Part shown: positions 12,401-27,800 of the stretch, piece after piece
Numbering within the stretch: position 1 is the stretch's first letter
Layout of the letters: every line of letters starts with the position of its first letter
Source: Xanthostigma xanthostigma
Lineage: Eukaryota; Arthropoda; Insecta; Raphidioptera; Raphidiidae
Direction: 5' to 3'
Assembly (NCBI GenBank): GCA_963575645.1
Contig: OY754469.1
Span: 25,686,001-25,750,000 of the forward strand
Length of the DNA stretch: 64,000 nt
Position numbers and translations under genes: made by a program
Notes under the pieces: generated by a model
The model's database searches: none
Told to the model about the DNA's origin: nothing
What the model saw: only the letters and a program-made list of their open reading frames with translations

Positions 12401-15400
12401 CAATTAGGTGCAAATGAGTCTTTATAGGCAAAATTTGCTTTATTTCATGAGGGTAAGTCTATTTACACTATAACATTCAGGTTTGGATCATTCTCTCATA
12501 AGAAAATGCAAACTGCATATTAACCATTATTTTAACGCAAACAAGCAGTTTTTACATGCTTTATGACAATTAGAGGCAAATAAGTCCTTATAGGCAAAAT
12601 TGCTTTATTTCATGAAGGTATAACTATTTACACTATAACATTCAGGTTTGGATCATTCTCTCATAAGAAAATGCAAACTGCATATTATCCATTATTTTAA
12701 CGCAGTCAAGCAGTTGTTACATGCTTTACGACAATTAGGTGCAAATAAGTCCTTATAGGCAAAATTGCTTTATTTTACAATGGTAAGTTTACTTAAACTA
12801 TAACATTCAGGTTTGGATCATTCTCTCATAAGAAAATGCAAACTGCATATTAACCATTATTTTAACGCAGACAAGCAGTTTTTGACATGCTTCACGACAA
12901 TTGCGTGCAAATGAGTCCTTATAAGCAAAATTGCTTTATTTTACAAAGGTAAGTCTATTTACACTATAACATTCAGGTTTGGATCATTCTCTCATAAGAA
13001 AATACAAACTGCATATTACCATTATTTTAACGCATACAAGCAGTTTTTACATGCTTTACGACAATTAGGTGCAAATGAGTCTTTATAAGCAAAATTGCTT
13101 TATTTCATGAGGATAAGTCTATTTACACTATAACATTCAGGTTTGGATCATTCTTTCATAAGAAAATGCAAACTGCATATTAACCATTATTTTAACGCAG
13201 ACAAGCAGTTTTTACATGCTTTATGACAATTAGGTGCAAATGAGTCTTTATAGGCAAAATTGCTTTATTTCATGAGGGTAAGTCTATTTACACTATAACA
13301 TTCAGGTTTGGATCATTCTCTCATAAGAAAATGCAAACAGCATATTAACCATTATTTTAACGCAAACAAGCAGTTTTTACATGCTTTATGACAATTAGAG
13401 GCAAATGAGTCCCAATAGGCAAAATTGCTTTATTTCATGAAGGTATAACTATTTACACTATAGCATTCAGGTTTGGATCATTCTCTCATAAGAAAATGCA
13501 AACTGCATATTATCCATTATTTTAACGCAGTCAAGCAGTTGTTACATGCTTTACGACAATTAGGTGCAAATAAGTCCTTATAGGCAAAATTGCTTTATTT
13601 TACAAAGGTAAGTCTATTTACACTATAACATTCAGGTTTGGATCATTCTCTCAGAAGAAAATGCAAACTGCATATTAACCATTATTTAAACGCAGACAAG
13701 CAGTTTTTACATGCTTTACGACAATTAGGTGCAAATGAGTCTTTATAGGCAAAATTGCTTTATTTCATGAGGGTAAGTCTATTTACACTATAACATTTAG
13801 GTTTGGATCATTCTCTCATAAGAAAATGCAAACTGCATATTTTCTATCATTTTCACGCAGACAAGCAGTTTTTACATGCTTTACGACAATTGCGTGCAAA
13901 TGAGTCCTTATATGCAAAATTGCTTTATTTTACAAAGGTAAGTCTATTTACACTATAATATTCAGGTTTGGATCATTCTCTCATAAGAAAATGCAAACTG
14001 CATATTAACCATTATTTTAACGCATACAAGCAGTTTTTACATGCTTTATGACAATTAGGGGCAAATGAGTCCTTATAGGCAAAATTGCTTTATTTCATGA
14101 AGGTAAGTCTATTTACACTATAACATTTAGGTTTGGATCATTCTTTCATAAGAAAATGCAAACTGCATATTAACCATTCTTTTAACGCAATCAAGCAGTT
14201 TTTACATGCTTCACGACAATTGCGTGCAAATGAGTCCTTATAGGCAAAATTGCTTTATTTTACAAAGGTAAGTCTATTTACACTATAACATTCAGGTTTG
14301 GATCATTCTCTCATAAGAAAATGCAAACTGCATATTAACCATTATTTAAACGCAGACAAGCAGTTTTTACATGCTTTACGACAATTAGGTGCAAATGAGT
14401 CTTTATAGGCAAAATTGCTATATTTCATGAGGATAAGTCTATTTACACTATAACATTCAGGTTTGGATCATTTTCTCATAAGAAAATGTAAACTGCATAT
14501 TATCCATTATTTTAACGCAGACAAGCAGTTTTTACATGCTTTACGACAATTAGGTGCAAATAAGTCCTTATAGGCAAAATTGCTTTATTTTACAAAGGTA
14601 AGTTTACTTAAACTATAACATTCAGGTTTAGATCATTCTCTCATAAGAAAATGCAAACTGCATATTAACTATTATTTTAACGCATACAAGCAGTTTTTAC
14701 ATGCTTTACGACAATTAGGTGCAAATAAGTCCTTATAGGCAAAATTGCTTTATTTTACAAAGGTAAGTTTACTTAAACTATAACATTTAGGTGTAGATCA
14801 TTCTCTCATAAGAAAATGCAAACTGCATAAATTAACTATTATTTTAACGCATACAAGCAGTTTTTACATGCTTTATGAAAATTAGGTGCAAATGAGTCTT
14901 TATAGGCAAAATCGCTTTATTTCATGAGGATAAGTCTATTTACACTATAACATTCAGGTTTGGATCATTCTCTCATAGGAAAATGCAAACTGCATATTAA
15001 CCATTATTTTAACGCAAACAAGCAGTTTTTACATGCTTTATGACAATTAGAGGCAAATGAGTCCTTATAGGCAAAATTGCTTTATTTCATGAAGGTATAA
15101 CTATTTACACTATAACATTCAGGTTTGGATCATTCTCTCATAAGAAAATGCAAACTGCATATTATCCATTATTTTAACGCAGTCAAGCAGTTGTTACATG
15201 CTTTACGACAATTAGGTGCAAATAAGTCCTTATAGGCAAAATTGCTTTATTTTACAATGGTAAGTTTACTTAAACTATAACATTCGGGTTTAGATCATTC
15301 TCTCATAAGAAAATGCAAACTACATATTAACTATTATTTTAACGCATACAAGCAGTTTCATGCTTTATGACAATTAGGTGCAAATGAGTCTTTATAGGCA

Positions 15401-16029
15401 AAATTGCTTTATTTCATGAGGGTAAGTCTATTTACACTATAACATTCAGGTTTGGATCATTCTCTCATAAGAAAATGCAAACTGCATATTAACCATTATT
15501 TAAACGCAGACAAGCAGTTTTTACATGCTTTATGACAATTAGGGGCAAATGAGTCCTTATAGGCAAAATTGCTTTATTTCATGAAGGTATAACTATTTAC
15601 ACTATAACATTCAGGTTTGGATCATTCTCTCATAAGAAAATGCAAACTGCATATTATCCATTATTTTAACGCAGACAAGCAGTTTTTACATGCTTTACGA
15701 CAATTAGGTGCAAATAAGTCCTTATAGGCAAAATTGCTTTATTTTACAAAGGTAAGTTTACTTAAACTATAACATTCAGGTTTGGATCATTCTCTCATAA
15801 GAAAATGCAAACTGCATATTATCCATTATTTTAACGCAGACAAGCAGTTTTTACATGCTTTATGACAATTAGGGGCAAATGAGTCCTTATAGGCAAAATT
15901 GCTTTATTTCATAAAGGTATAACTATTTACACTATAACATTCAGTTTTGGATCATTCTCTCATAAGAAAATGCAAACTGCACATTAACCATTATTTTAAC
16001 GCATACAAGCAGTTTTTACATGCTTTACG
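12401..16029 (+). repeat. Mosaic satellite segment
   Basis: The segment is continuous 165-bp satellite with no other feature. Parts of it match different blocks. About 12,880-14,400 matches 19,975-21,500 at an offset of 7,095 (exactly 43 monomers), including AAAATACAAACTGCATATTACC (a 1-bp deletion), CACTATAGCATTCAGG and CTCTCAGAAGAAAATGC. About 15,000-15,460 resembles 1,650-2,100, with GTTGTTAC at 15,190 followed by GCAGTTTCATGC. A 1-bp insertion (CAAAATTTGCTT) lies near 12,429. I could not assign all of it to a single parent block. Confidence 0.6.
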
Positions 16030-19000
16030 ACAATTAGGTGCAAATGAGTCTTTATAAGCAAAATTGCTTTATTTCATGAGGATAAGTCTATTTACACTAT
16101 ACTATTCAGGTTTGGATCATTCTTTCATAAGAAAATGCAAACTGCATATTAACCATTATTTTAACGCAGACAAGCAGTTTTCACATGCTTTATGACAATT
16201 AGGTGCAAATGAGTCTTTATAGGCAAAATTGCTTTATTTCATGAAAGTAAGTCTATTTACACTATAACATTCAGGTTTGGATCATTCTCTCATAAGAAAA
16301 TGCAAACTGCATATTAACCATTATTTTAACGCAGACAAGCAGTTTTTACATGATTTATGACATTTAGGGGCAAATGAGTCCTTATAAGCAAAATTGCTTT
16401 ATTTCATGAAGGTATAACTATTTACACTATAACATTCAGGTTTGGATCATTCTCTCATAAGAAAATGCAAACTGCATATTATCCATTATTTTAACGCATA
16501 CAAGCAGTTTTTACATGCATTATGACAATTAGGTGCAAATGAGTCTTTATAGGCAAAATTGCTTTATTTCATGAGGGAAAGTCAATTTACACTATAACAT
16601 TAAGGTTTGGATCATTCTCTCATAAGAAAATGCAAACTGCATATTTACTATCATTTTAACGCATACAAGCAGTTTTTACATGCTTTATGACAATTAGGTG
16701 CAAATGAGTCTTTATAGGCAAAATTGCTTTATTTCATGAAGGTAAGTCTATTTACACTATAACATTCAAGTTTGGATCATTCTTTAATAAGAAAATGTAA
16801 ACTGCATATTAACCATTATTTTAACGCAGACAAGCAGTTTTTACATGTTTCACGACAATTGCGTGCAAATGAGTCCTTATAGGCAAAATTGCTTTATTTT
16901 CCAAAGGTAAGTCTATTTTTACTATAACATTCAGGTTTGGATCATTCTCTCATAAGAAAATGCAAACTGCATATTAACCATTATTTTAACCCTAACAAGC
17001 AGTTATTACATGCTTTATGACAATTAGAAGCAAATGAGTCTTTATAGACAAAATTGCTTTATTTCATGAAGGTAAGTCTATTTACACTATAACAATCAGG
17101 TTTGAATCATTCTCTCATAAGAAAATGTAAACTGCATATTAACCATTATTTTACCGCAGACAAGCAGTTTTTACATGCTTCACGACAATTGCGTGCAAAT
17201 GAGTCCTTATAGGCAAAATTGCTTTATTTTACAAAGGTAAGTCTATTTACACTATAACATTCAGGTTTGGATCATTCTCTCATAAGAAAATGCAAACTGC
17301 ATATTAACCATTATTTTAACGCATACAAGCAGTTTTTACATGCTTTATGACAATTAGGGTCAAATGAGTCCTTATAGGCAAAATTGTTTTATTTCTAGAA
17401 GGTAAGTCTATTTACACTATACCATTCAATTTTGGATCATTCTCTCATAAGAAAATGCAAACTGCATATTAACCATTATTTTAACGCTGACAAGCAGTTT
17501 TTACATGCTTTATGACAATTAGGGGCAAATAAGTCCTTATAGGCAAAATTGCTTTATTTTATGAAGGTAAGTCTATTTAAACTATGACATTCAGGTTTGG
17601 ATCATTCTCTCATAAGAAAATGCAAACTGCATATTTACTATCATTTTAACGCATACAAGCAGTTTTTACATGCTTTACGACAATTAGGTGCAAATAAGTC
17701 CATATAGGCAAAATTGCTTTATTTTACAAAGGTAAGTTTACTTAAACTATAACATTCAGGTTTAGATCATTCTCTCATAAGAAAATGCAAACTGCATAAA
17801 TTAACTATTATTTTAACGCATACAAGCAGTTTTTACATGCTTAATGACAATTATGTGCAAATGAGTCTTTATAGGCAAAATTGCTTTATTTCATGAGGGT
17901 AAGTCTATTTACACTATAACATTCAGGTTTGGATCATTCTTTCATAAGAAAATGCAAACTGCATATTAACCATTATTTTAACGCAGACAAGCAGTTTTTA
18001 CATGCTACACGACAATTGCGTGCAAATGAATCCTTATAGGCAAAATTGCTTTATTTTACAAAAGTAAGTCTATTTTTACTATAATATTCAGGTTTGGATC
18101 ATTCTCTCATAAGAAAATGCAAACTGCATATTAACCATAATTTTAACGCATACAAGCAGTTTTTACATGCTTTATGACAATTAGGGTCAAATGAGTCCTT
18201 ATAGGCAAAATTGCTTTATTTCATGAAGGTAAGTCTATTTACACTATACCATTCAATTTTTGATCATTCTCTCATAAGAAAATGCAAACTGCAAATTAAC
18301 CATTATTTTAACGCTGACAAGCAGTTTTTACATGCTTTATGACAATTAGGGGCAAATAAGTCCTTATAGGCAAAATTGCTTTATTTTATGAAGGTAAGTC
18401 TATTTACACTATGACATTCAGGTTTGGATCATTCTCTCATAAGAAAATGCAAACTGCATATTAACCATTATTTTAACGCTGACAAGCAGTTTTTACATGC
18501 TTTATGACAATTAGGGGCAAATGAGTCCCTATAGGCAAAATTGCTTTATTTCATGAAGGTAAGTCTATTTACACTATAACATTTAGGTTTGGATCATTCT
18601 CTCATAAGAAAATGCAAACTGCATAATAACCATTATTTTATCGCAGACAAGCAGTTTTTACATGCTTCACGACAATTGCATGCAAATGAGTCCTTATAGG
18701 CAAAATTGCTTTATTTTACAAAGGTAAGTCTATTTACACTATAACATTCAGGTTTGGATCATTCTCTCAGAAGAAAATGCAAACTGCATATTAACCATTA
18801 TTTAAACGCAGACAAGCAGTTTTTACATGCTTTACGACAATTAGGTGCAAATGAGTCTTTATAGGCAAAATTGCTTTATTTCATGAGGGTAAGTCTATTT
18901 ACACTATAACATTTAGGTTTGGTTCATTCTCTCATAAGAAAATGCAAACTGCATATTTACTATCATTTTCACGCAGACAAGCAGTTTTTACATGCTTCAC

Positions 19001-21805
19001 GACAATTGCGTGCAAATGAGTCCTTATATGCAAAATTGCTTTATTTTACAAAGGTAAGTCTATTTACACTATAATATTCAGGTTTGGATCATTCTCTCAT
19101 AAGAAAATGCAAACTGCATATTAACCATTATTTTAACGCATACAAGCAGTTTTTACATGCTTTATGACAATTAGGGGCAAATGAGTCCTTATAGGCAAAA
19201 TTGCTTTATTTCATGAAGGTACGTCTATTTACACTATAACATTTAGGTTTGGATCATTCTTTCATAAGAAAATGCAAACTGCATATTAACCATTATTTAA
19301 ACGCAAACAAGCAGTTTTTACATGCTTTATGACAATTAGAGGCAAATGAGTCCTTATAGGCAAAATTGCTTTATTTCATGAAGGTATAACTATTTACACT
19401 ATAACATTCAGGTTTGGATCATTCTCTCATTAGAAAATGCAAACTGCATATTATCCATTATTTTAACGCAGTCAAGCAGTTGTTACATGCTTTACGACAA
19501 TTAGGTGCAAATAAGTCCTTATAGGCAAAATTGCTTTATTTTACAATGGTAAGTTTACTTAAACTATAACATTCAGGTTTGGATCATTCTCTCATAAGAA
19601 AATGCAAACTGCATATTAACCATTATTTTAACGCATACAGGCAGTTTTTGTCATGCTTTATGACAATTAGGGTCAAATGAATCCTTGTAGGCAAAATTGC
19701 TTTATTTCATGAAGGAAAGTCTATTTACACTATACCATTCAGGTTGGATCATTCTCTCATAAGAAAATGCAAACTGCAAATTAACCATTATTTTAACGCT
19801 GACAAGCAGTTTTTACATGCTTTACGACAATTAGGTGCAAATAAGTCCTTATAGGCAAAATTGCTTTATTTTACAAAGGTAAGTTTACTTAAACTATACC
19901 ATTCAGGTTTAGATCATTCTCTCATAAGAAAATGCAAACTGCATATTAACCATTATTTTAACGCAGACAAGCAGTTTTTACATGCTTCACGACAATTGCG
20001 TGCAAATGAGTCCTTATAAGCAAAATTGCTTTATTTTACAAAGGTAAGTCTATTTACACTATAACATTCAGGTTTGGATCATTCTCTCATAAGAAAATAC
20101 AAACTGCATATTACCATTATTTTAACGCATACAAGCAGTTTTTACATGCTTTACGACAATTAGGTGCAAATGAGTCTTTATAAGCAAAATTGCTTTATTT
20201 CATGAGGGTAAGTCTATTTACACTATAACATTCAGGTTTGGATCATTCTTTCATAAGAAAATGCAAACTGCATATTAACCATTATTTTAACGCAGACAAG
20301 CAGTTTTTACATGCTTTATGACAATTAGGTGCAAATGAGTCTTTATAGGCAAAATTGCTTTATTTCATGAGGGTAAGTCTATTTACACTATAACATTCAG
20401 GTTTGGATCATTCTCTCATAAGAAAATGCAAACTGCATATTAACCATTATTTTAACGCAAACAAGCAGTTTTTACATGCTTTATGACAATTAGAGGCAAA
20501 TGAGTCCTTATAGGCAAAATTGCTTTATTTCATGAAGGTATAACTATTTACACTATAGCATTCAGGTTTGGATCATTCTCTCATAAGAAAATGCAAACTG
20601 CATATTATCCATTATTTTAACGCAGTCAAGCAGTTGTTACATGCTTTACGACAATTAGGTGCAAATAAGTCCTTATAGGCAAAATTGCTTTATTTTACAA
20701 AGGTAAGTCTATTTACACTATAACATTCAGGTTTGGATCATTCTCTCAGAAGAAAATGCAAACTGCATATTAACCATTATTTAAACGCAGACAAGCAGTT
20801 TTTACATGCTTTACGACAATTAGGTGCAAATGAGTCTTTATAGGCAAAATTGCTTTATTTCATGAGGGTAAGTCTATTTACACTATAACATTTAGGTTTG
20901 GATCATTCTCTCATAAGAAAATGCAAACTGCATATTTACTATCATTTTCACGCAGACAAGCAGTTTTTACATGCTTCACGACAATTGCGTGCAAATGAGT
21001 CCTTATATGCAAAATTGCTTTATTTTACAAAGGTAAGTCTATTTACACTATAATATTCAGGTTTGGATCATTCTCTCATAAGAAAATGCAAACTGCATAT
21101 TAACCATTATTTTAACGCATACAAGCAGTTTTTACATGCTTTATGACAATTAGGGGCAAATGAGTCCTTATAGGCAAAATTGCTTTATTTCATGAAGGTA
21201 AGTCTATTTACACTATAACATTTAGGTTTGGATCATTCTTTCATAAGAAAATGCAAACTGCATATTAACCATTATTTTAACGCAATCAAGCAGTTTTTAC
21301 ATGCTTCACGACAATTGCGTGCAAATGAGTCCTTATAGACAAAATTGCTTTATTTTACAAAGGTAAGTCTATTTACACTATAACATTCAGGTTTGGATCA
21401 TTCTCTCATAAGAAAATGCAAACTGCATATTAACCATTATTTAAACGCAGACAAGCAGTTTTTACATGCTTTACGACAATTAGGTGCAAATGAGTCTTTA
21501 TAGGCAAAATTGCTTTATTTCATGAGGGTAAGTCTATTTACACTATAACATTTAGGTTTGGATCATTCTCTCATAAGAAAATGCAAACTGCATATTTACT
21601 ATCATTTTCACGCAGACAAGCAGTTTTTACATGCTTCACGACAATTGCGTGCAAATGAGTCCTTATATGCAAAATTGCTTTATTTTACAAAGGTATGTCT
21701 ATTTACACTATAATATTCAGGTTTGGATCATTCTCTCATAAGAAAATGCAAACTGTATATTAACTATTATTTTAACGCATACAAGCAGTTTTTACATGCT
21801 TCACG
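16030..21805 (+). repeat. Higher-order unit U1, about 35 monomers
   Basis: U1 is followed directly by a second copy, U2. The offset is 5,776 at the left end: ACTATACTATTCAGG near 16,095 and 21,871, ACATGCATTATGAC monomers at 16,507 and 22,283. It is 6,766 further on: TTTCTAGAAGG at 17,393 and 24,159, CATACAGGCAG at 19,634 and 26,400, GTTGTTAC at 19,479 and 26,245, and at 20,633 and 27,399. The 990-bp jump equals six monomers missing from U1 near 17,130-17,200. At the join the sequence TTACCGCAGAC pairs with U2 at an intermediate offset of 6,436, so the loss may have happened in two steps (four and two monomers). The match with U2 ends near 21,755. Confidence 0.8.
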
Positions 21806-24800
21806 ACAATTAGGTGCAAATGAGTCTTTATAAGCAAAATTGCTTTATTTCATGAGGATAAGTCTATTTACACTATACTATTCAGGTTTGGATCATTCTT
21901 TCATAAGAAAATGCAAACTGCATATTAACCATTATTTTAACGCAGACAAGCAGTTTTCACATGCTTTATGACAATTAGGTGCAAATGAGTCTTTATAGGC
22001 AAAATTGCTTTATTTCCTGAAAGTAAGTCTATTTACACTATAACATTCAGGTTTGGATCATTCTCTCATAAGAAAATGCAAACTGCATATTAACCATTAT
22101 TTTAACGCAGACAAGCAGTTTTTACATGATTTATGACATTTAGGGGCAAATGAGTCCTTATAAGCAAAATTGCTTTATTTCATGAAGGTATAACTATTTA
22201 CACTATAACATTCAGGTTTGGATCATTCTCTCATAAGAAAATGCAAACTGCATATTATCCATTATTTTAACGCATACAAGCAGTTTTTACATGCATTATG
22301 ACAATTAGGTGCAAATGAGTCTTTATAGGCAAAATTGCTTTATTTCATGAGGGAAAGTCAATTTACACTATAACATTCAGGTTTGGATCATTCTCTTATA
22401 AGAAAATGCAAACTGCATATTTACTATCATTTTAACGCATACAAGCAGTTTTTACATGCTTTATGACAATTAGGTGCAAATGAGTCTTTATAGGCAAAAT
22501 TGCTTTATTTCATGAAGGTAAGTCTATTTACACTATAACATTCAGGTTTGGATCATTCTTTAATAAGAAAATGTAAACTGCATATTAACCATTATTTTAA
22601 CGCAGACAAGCAGTTTTTACATGCTTCACGACAATTGTGTGCAAATGAGTCCTTATAGGCAAAATTGCTTTATTTTCCAAAGGTAAGTCTATTTTTACTA
22701 TAACATTCAGGTTTGGATCATTCTCTCATAAGAAAATGCAAACTGCATATTAACCATTATTTTAACCCTGACAAGCAGTTATTACATGCTTTATGACAAT
22801 TAGAAGCAAATGAGTCTTTATAGACAAAATTGCTTTATTTCATGAAGGTAAGTCTATTTACACTATAACAATCAGGTTTGAATCATTCTCTCATAAGAAA
22901 ATTTAAACTGCATATTAACCATTATTTTAACGCAGACAAGCAGTTTTTACATGCTTCACGACAATTGCGTGCAAATGAGTCCTTATAGGAAAAATTGCGT
23001 TATTTTACAAAGGTAAGTCTATTTTCACTATAACATTTAGGTTTGGATCATTCACTCATAAGAAAATGCAAACTGCGTATCAACCATTATTTTAACGCAT
23101 ACAAGCAGTTTTTACATGCTTTATGACAAATAGGGGCAAATGAGTCCTTATAGGCAAAAGTGCTTTATTTCATGAGGGTAAGTCTATTTACACTATAACA
23201 TTCAGGTTTGGATCATTCTCTCATAAGAAAATGCAAACTGCGTATCAACCATTATTTTAACGCATACAAGCAGTTTTTACATGCTTAATGACAATTAGGT
23301 GCAAATGAGTCTTTATAGGCAAAATTGCTTTATTTCATAAGGGTAAGTCTATTTACACTATAACATTCAGGTTTGGATCATTCTCTCATAAGAAAATGCA
23401 AACTGCATATTTACTATCATTTTAACGCATACAAGCAGTTTTTACACGCTTTATGACAATTAGGTGCAAATGAGTCTTTATAGGCAAAATTGCTTTATTT
23501 CATGAAGGTAAGTCTATTTACACTATAACATTCAGGTTTGGATCATTCTTTCATAAGAAAATGTAAACTGCATATTAACCATTATTTTACCGCAGACAAG
23601 CAGTTTTTACATGCTTCACGACAATTGCGTGCAAATGAGTCCTTATAGGCAAAATTGCTTTATTTTACAAAGGTAAGTCTATTTTTACTATAACATTCAG
23701 GTTTAGATCATTCTCTCATAAGAAAATGCAAACTGCATATTAACCATTATTTTAACGCTGACAAGCAGTTTTTACATGCTTTAAGACAATTAGAAGCAAA
23801 TGAGTCATTATGGACAAAATTGCTTTATTTCATGAAGGTTAGTCTATTTACACTATACCATTCAGGTTTGGATCATTCTTTCATAAGAAAATGTAAACTG
23901 CATATTAACCATTATTTTAACGCAGACAAGCAGTTTTTACATGCTTCACGACAATTGCGTGCAAATGAGTCCTTATAGGCAAAATTGCTTTATTATACAA
24001 AGGTAAGTCTATTTACACTATAACATTCAGGTTTGGATCATTCTCTCATAAGAAAATGCAAACTGCATATTAACCATTATTTTAACGCATACAAGCAGTT
24101 TTTACGTGCTTTATGACAATTAGGGTCAAATGAGTCCTTATAGGCAAAATTGTTTTATTTCTAGAAGGTAAGTCTATTTACACTATACCATTCAATTTTG
24201 GATCATTCTCTCATAAGAAAATGCAAACTGCATATTAACCATTATTTTAACGCTGACAAGCAGTTTTTACATGCTTTATGACAATTAGGGGCAAATAAGT
24301 CCTTATAGGCAAAATTGCTTTATTTTATGAAGGTAAGTCTATTTAAACTATGACATTCAGGTTTGGATCATTCTCTCATAAGAAAATGCAAACTGCATAT
24401 TTACTATCATTTTAACGCATACAAGCAGTTTTTACATGCTTTACGACAATTAGGTGCAAATAAGTCCATATAGGCAAAATTGCTTTATTTTACAAAGGTA
24501 AGTTTACTTAAACTATAACATTCAGGTTTAGATCATTCTCTCATAAGAAAATGCAAACTGCATAAATTAACTATTATTTTAACGCATACAAGCAGTTTTT
24601 ACATGCTTAATGACAATTAGGTGCAAATGAGTCTTTATAGGCAAAATTGCTTTATTTCATGAGGGTAAGTCTATTTACACTATAACATTCAGGTTTGGAT
24701 CATTCTTTCATAAGAAAATGCAAACTGCATATTAACCATTATTTTAACGCAGACAAGCAGTTTTTACATGCTACACGACAATTGCGTGCAAATGAATCCT

Positions 24801-27800
24801 TATAGGCAAAATTGCTTTATTTTACAAAAGTAAGTCTATTTTTACTAAAATATTCAGGTTTGGATCATTCTTTCATAAGAAAATGCAAACTGCATATTAA
24901 CCATTATTTAAACGCATACAAGCAGTTTTTACATGCTTTATGACAATTAGGGTCAAATGAGTCCTTATAGGCAAAATTGCTTTATTTCATGAAGGTAAGT
25001 CTATTTACACTATACCATTCAATTTTTGATCATTCTCTCATAAGAAAATGCAAACTGCAAATTAACCATTATTTTAACGCTGACAAGCAGTTTTTACATG
25101 CTTTATGACAATTAGGGGCAAATAAGTCCTTATAGGCAAAATTGCTTTATTTTATGAAGGTAAGTCTATTTACACTATGACATTCAGGTTTGGATCATTC
25201 TCTCATAAGAAAATGCAAACTGCATATTAACCATTATTTTAACGCTGACAAGCAGTTTTTACATGCTTTATGACAATTAGGGGCAAATGAGTCCCTATAG
25301 GCAAAATTGCTTATTTTCATGAAGGTAAGTCTATTTACACTATAACATTTAGGTTTGGATCATTCTCTCATAAGAAAATGCAAACTGCATAATAACCATT
25401 ATTTTATCGCAGACAAGCAGTTTTTACATGCTTCACGATAATTGCATGCAAATGAGTCCTTATAGGCAAAATTGCTTTATTTTACAAAGGTAAGTCTATT
25501 TACACTATAACATTCAGGTTTGGATCATTCTCTCAGAAGAAAATGCAAACTGCATATTAACCATTATTTATACGCAGACAAGCAGTTTTTACATGCTTTA
25601 CGACAATTAGGTGCAAATGAGTCTTTATAGGCAAAATTGCTTTATTTCATGAGGGTAAGTCTATTTACACTATAACATTTAGGTTTGGATCATTCTCTCA
25701 TAAGAAAATGCAAACTGCATATTTACTATCATTTTCACGCAGACAAGCAGTTTTTACATGCTTCACGACAATTGCGTGCAAATGAGTCCTTATATGCAAA
25801 ATTGCTTTATTTTACAAAGGTAAGTCTATTTACACTATAATATTCAGGTTTGGATCATTCTCTCATAAGAAAATGCAAACTGCATATTAACCATTATTTT
25901 AACGCATACAAGCAGTTTTTACATGCTTTATGACAATTAGGGGCAAATGAGTCCTTATAGGCAAAATTGCTTTATTTCATGAAGGTAAGTCTATTTACAC
26001 TATAACATTTAGGTTTGGATCATTCTTTCATAAGAAAATGCAAACTGCATATTAACCATTATTTAAACGCAAACAAGCAGTTTTTACATGCTTTATGACA
26101 ATTAGAGGCAAATGAGTCCTTATAGGCAAAATTGCTTTATTTCATGAAGGTATAACTATTTACACTATAACATTCAGGTTTGGATCATTCTCTCATTAGA
26201 AAATGCAAACTGCATATTATCCATTATTTTAACGCAGTCAAGCAGTTGTTACATGCTTTACGACAATTAGGTGCAAATAAGTCCTTATAGGCAAAATTGC
26301 TTTATTTTACAATGGTAAGTTTACTTAAACTATAACATTCAGGTTTGGATCATTCTCTCATAAGAAAATGCAAACTGCATATTAACCATTATTTTAACGC
26401 ATACAGGCAGTTTTTGTCATGCTTTATGACAATTAGGGTCAAATGAATCCTTGTAGGCAAAATTGCTTTATTTCATGAAGGAAAGTCTATTTACACTATA
26501 CCATTCAGGTTGGATCATTCTCTCATAAGAAAATGCAAACTGCAAATTAACCATTATTTTAACGCTGACAAGCAGTTTTTACATGCTTTACGACAATTAG
26601 GTGCAAATAAGTCCTTATAGGCAAAATTGCTTTATTTTACAAAGGTAAGTTTACTTAAACTATACCATTCAGGTTTAGATCATTCTCTCATAAGAAAATG
26701 CAAACTGCATATTAACCATTATTTTAACGCAGACAAGCAGTTTTTACATGCTTCACGACAATTGCGTGCAAATGAGTCCTTATAAGCAAAATTGCTTTAT
26801 TTTACAAAGGTAAGTCTATTTACACTATAACATTCAGGTTTGGATCATTCTCTCATAAGAAAATACAAACTGCATATTACCATTATTTTAACGCATACAA
26901 GCAGTTTTTACATGCTTTACGACAATTAGGTGCAAATGAGTCTTTATAAGCAAAATTGCTTTATTTCATGAGGATAAGTCTATTTACACTATAACATTCA
27001 GGTTTGGATCATTCTTTCATAAGAAAATGCAAACTGCATATTAACCATTATTTTAACGCAGACAAGCAGTTTTTACATGCTTTATGACAATTAGGTGCAA
27101 ATGAGTCTTTATAGGCAAAATTGCTTTATTTCATGAGGGTAAGTCTATTTACACTATAACATTCAGGTTTGGATCATTCTCTCATAAGAAAATGCAAACT
27201 GCATATTAACCATTATTTTAACGCAAACAAGCAGTTTTTACATGCTTTATGACAATTAGAGGCAAATGAGTCCTTATAGGCAAAATTGCTTTATTTCATG
27301 AAGGTATAACTATATACACTATAGCATTCAGGTTTGGATCATTCTCTCATAAGAAAATGCAAACTGCATATTATCCATTATTTTAACGCAGTCAAGCAGT
27401 TGTTACATGCTTTACGACAATTAGGTGCAAATAAGTCCTTATAGGCAAAATTGCTTTATTTTACAAAGGTAAGTCTATTTACACTATAACATTCAGGTTT
27501 GGATCATTCTCTCAGAAGAAAATGCAAACTGCATATTAACCATTATTTAAACGCAGACAAGCAGTTTTTACATGCTTTACGACAATTAGGTGCAAATGAG
27601 TCTTTATAGGCAAAATTGCTTTATTTCATGAGGGTAAGTCTATTTACACTATAACATTTAGGTTTGGATCATTCTCTCATAAGAAAATGCAAACTGCATA
27701 TTTACTATCATTTTCACGCAGACAAGCAGTTTTTACATGCTTCACGACAATTGCGTGCAAATGAGTCCTTATATGCAAAATTGCTTTATTTTACAAAGGT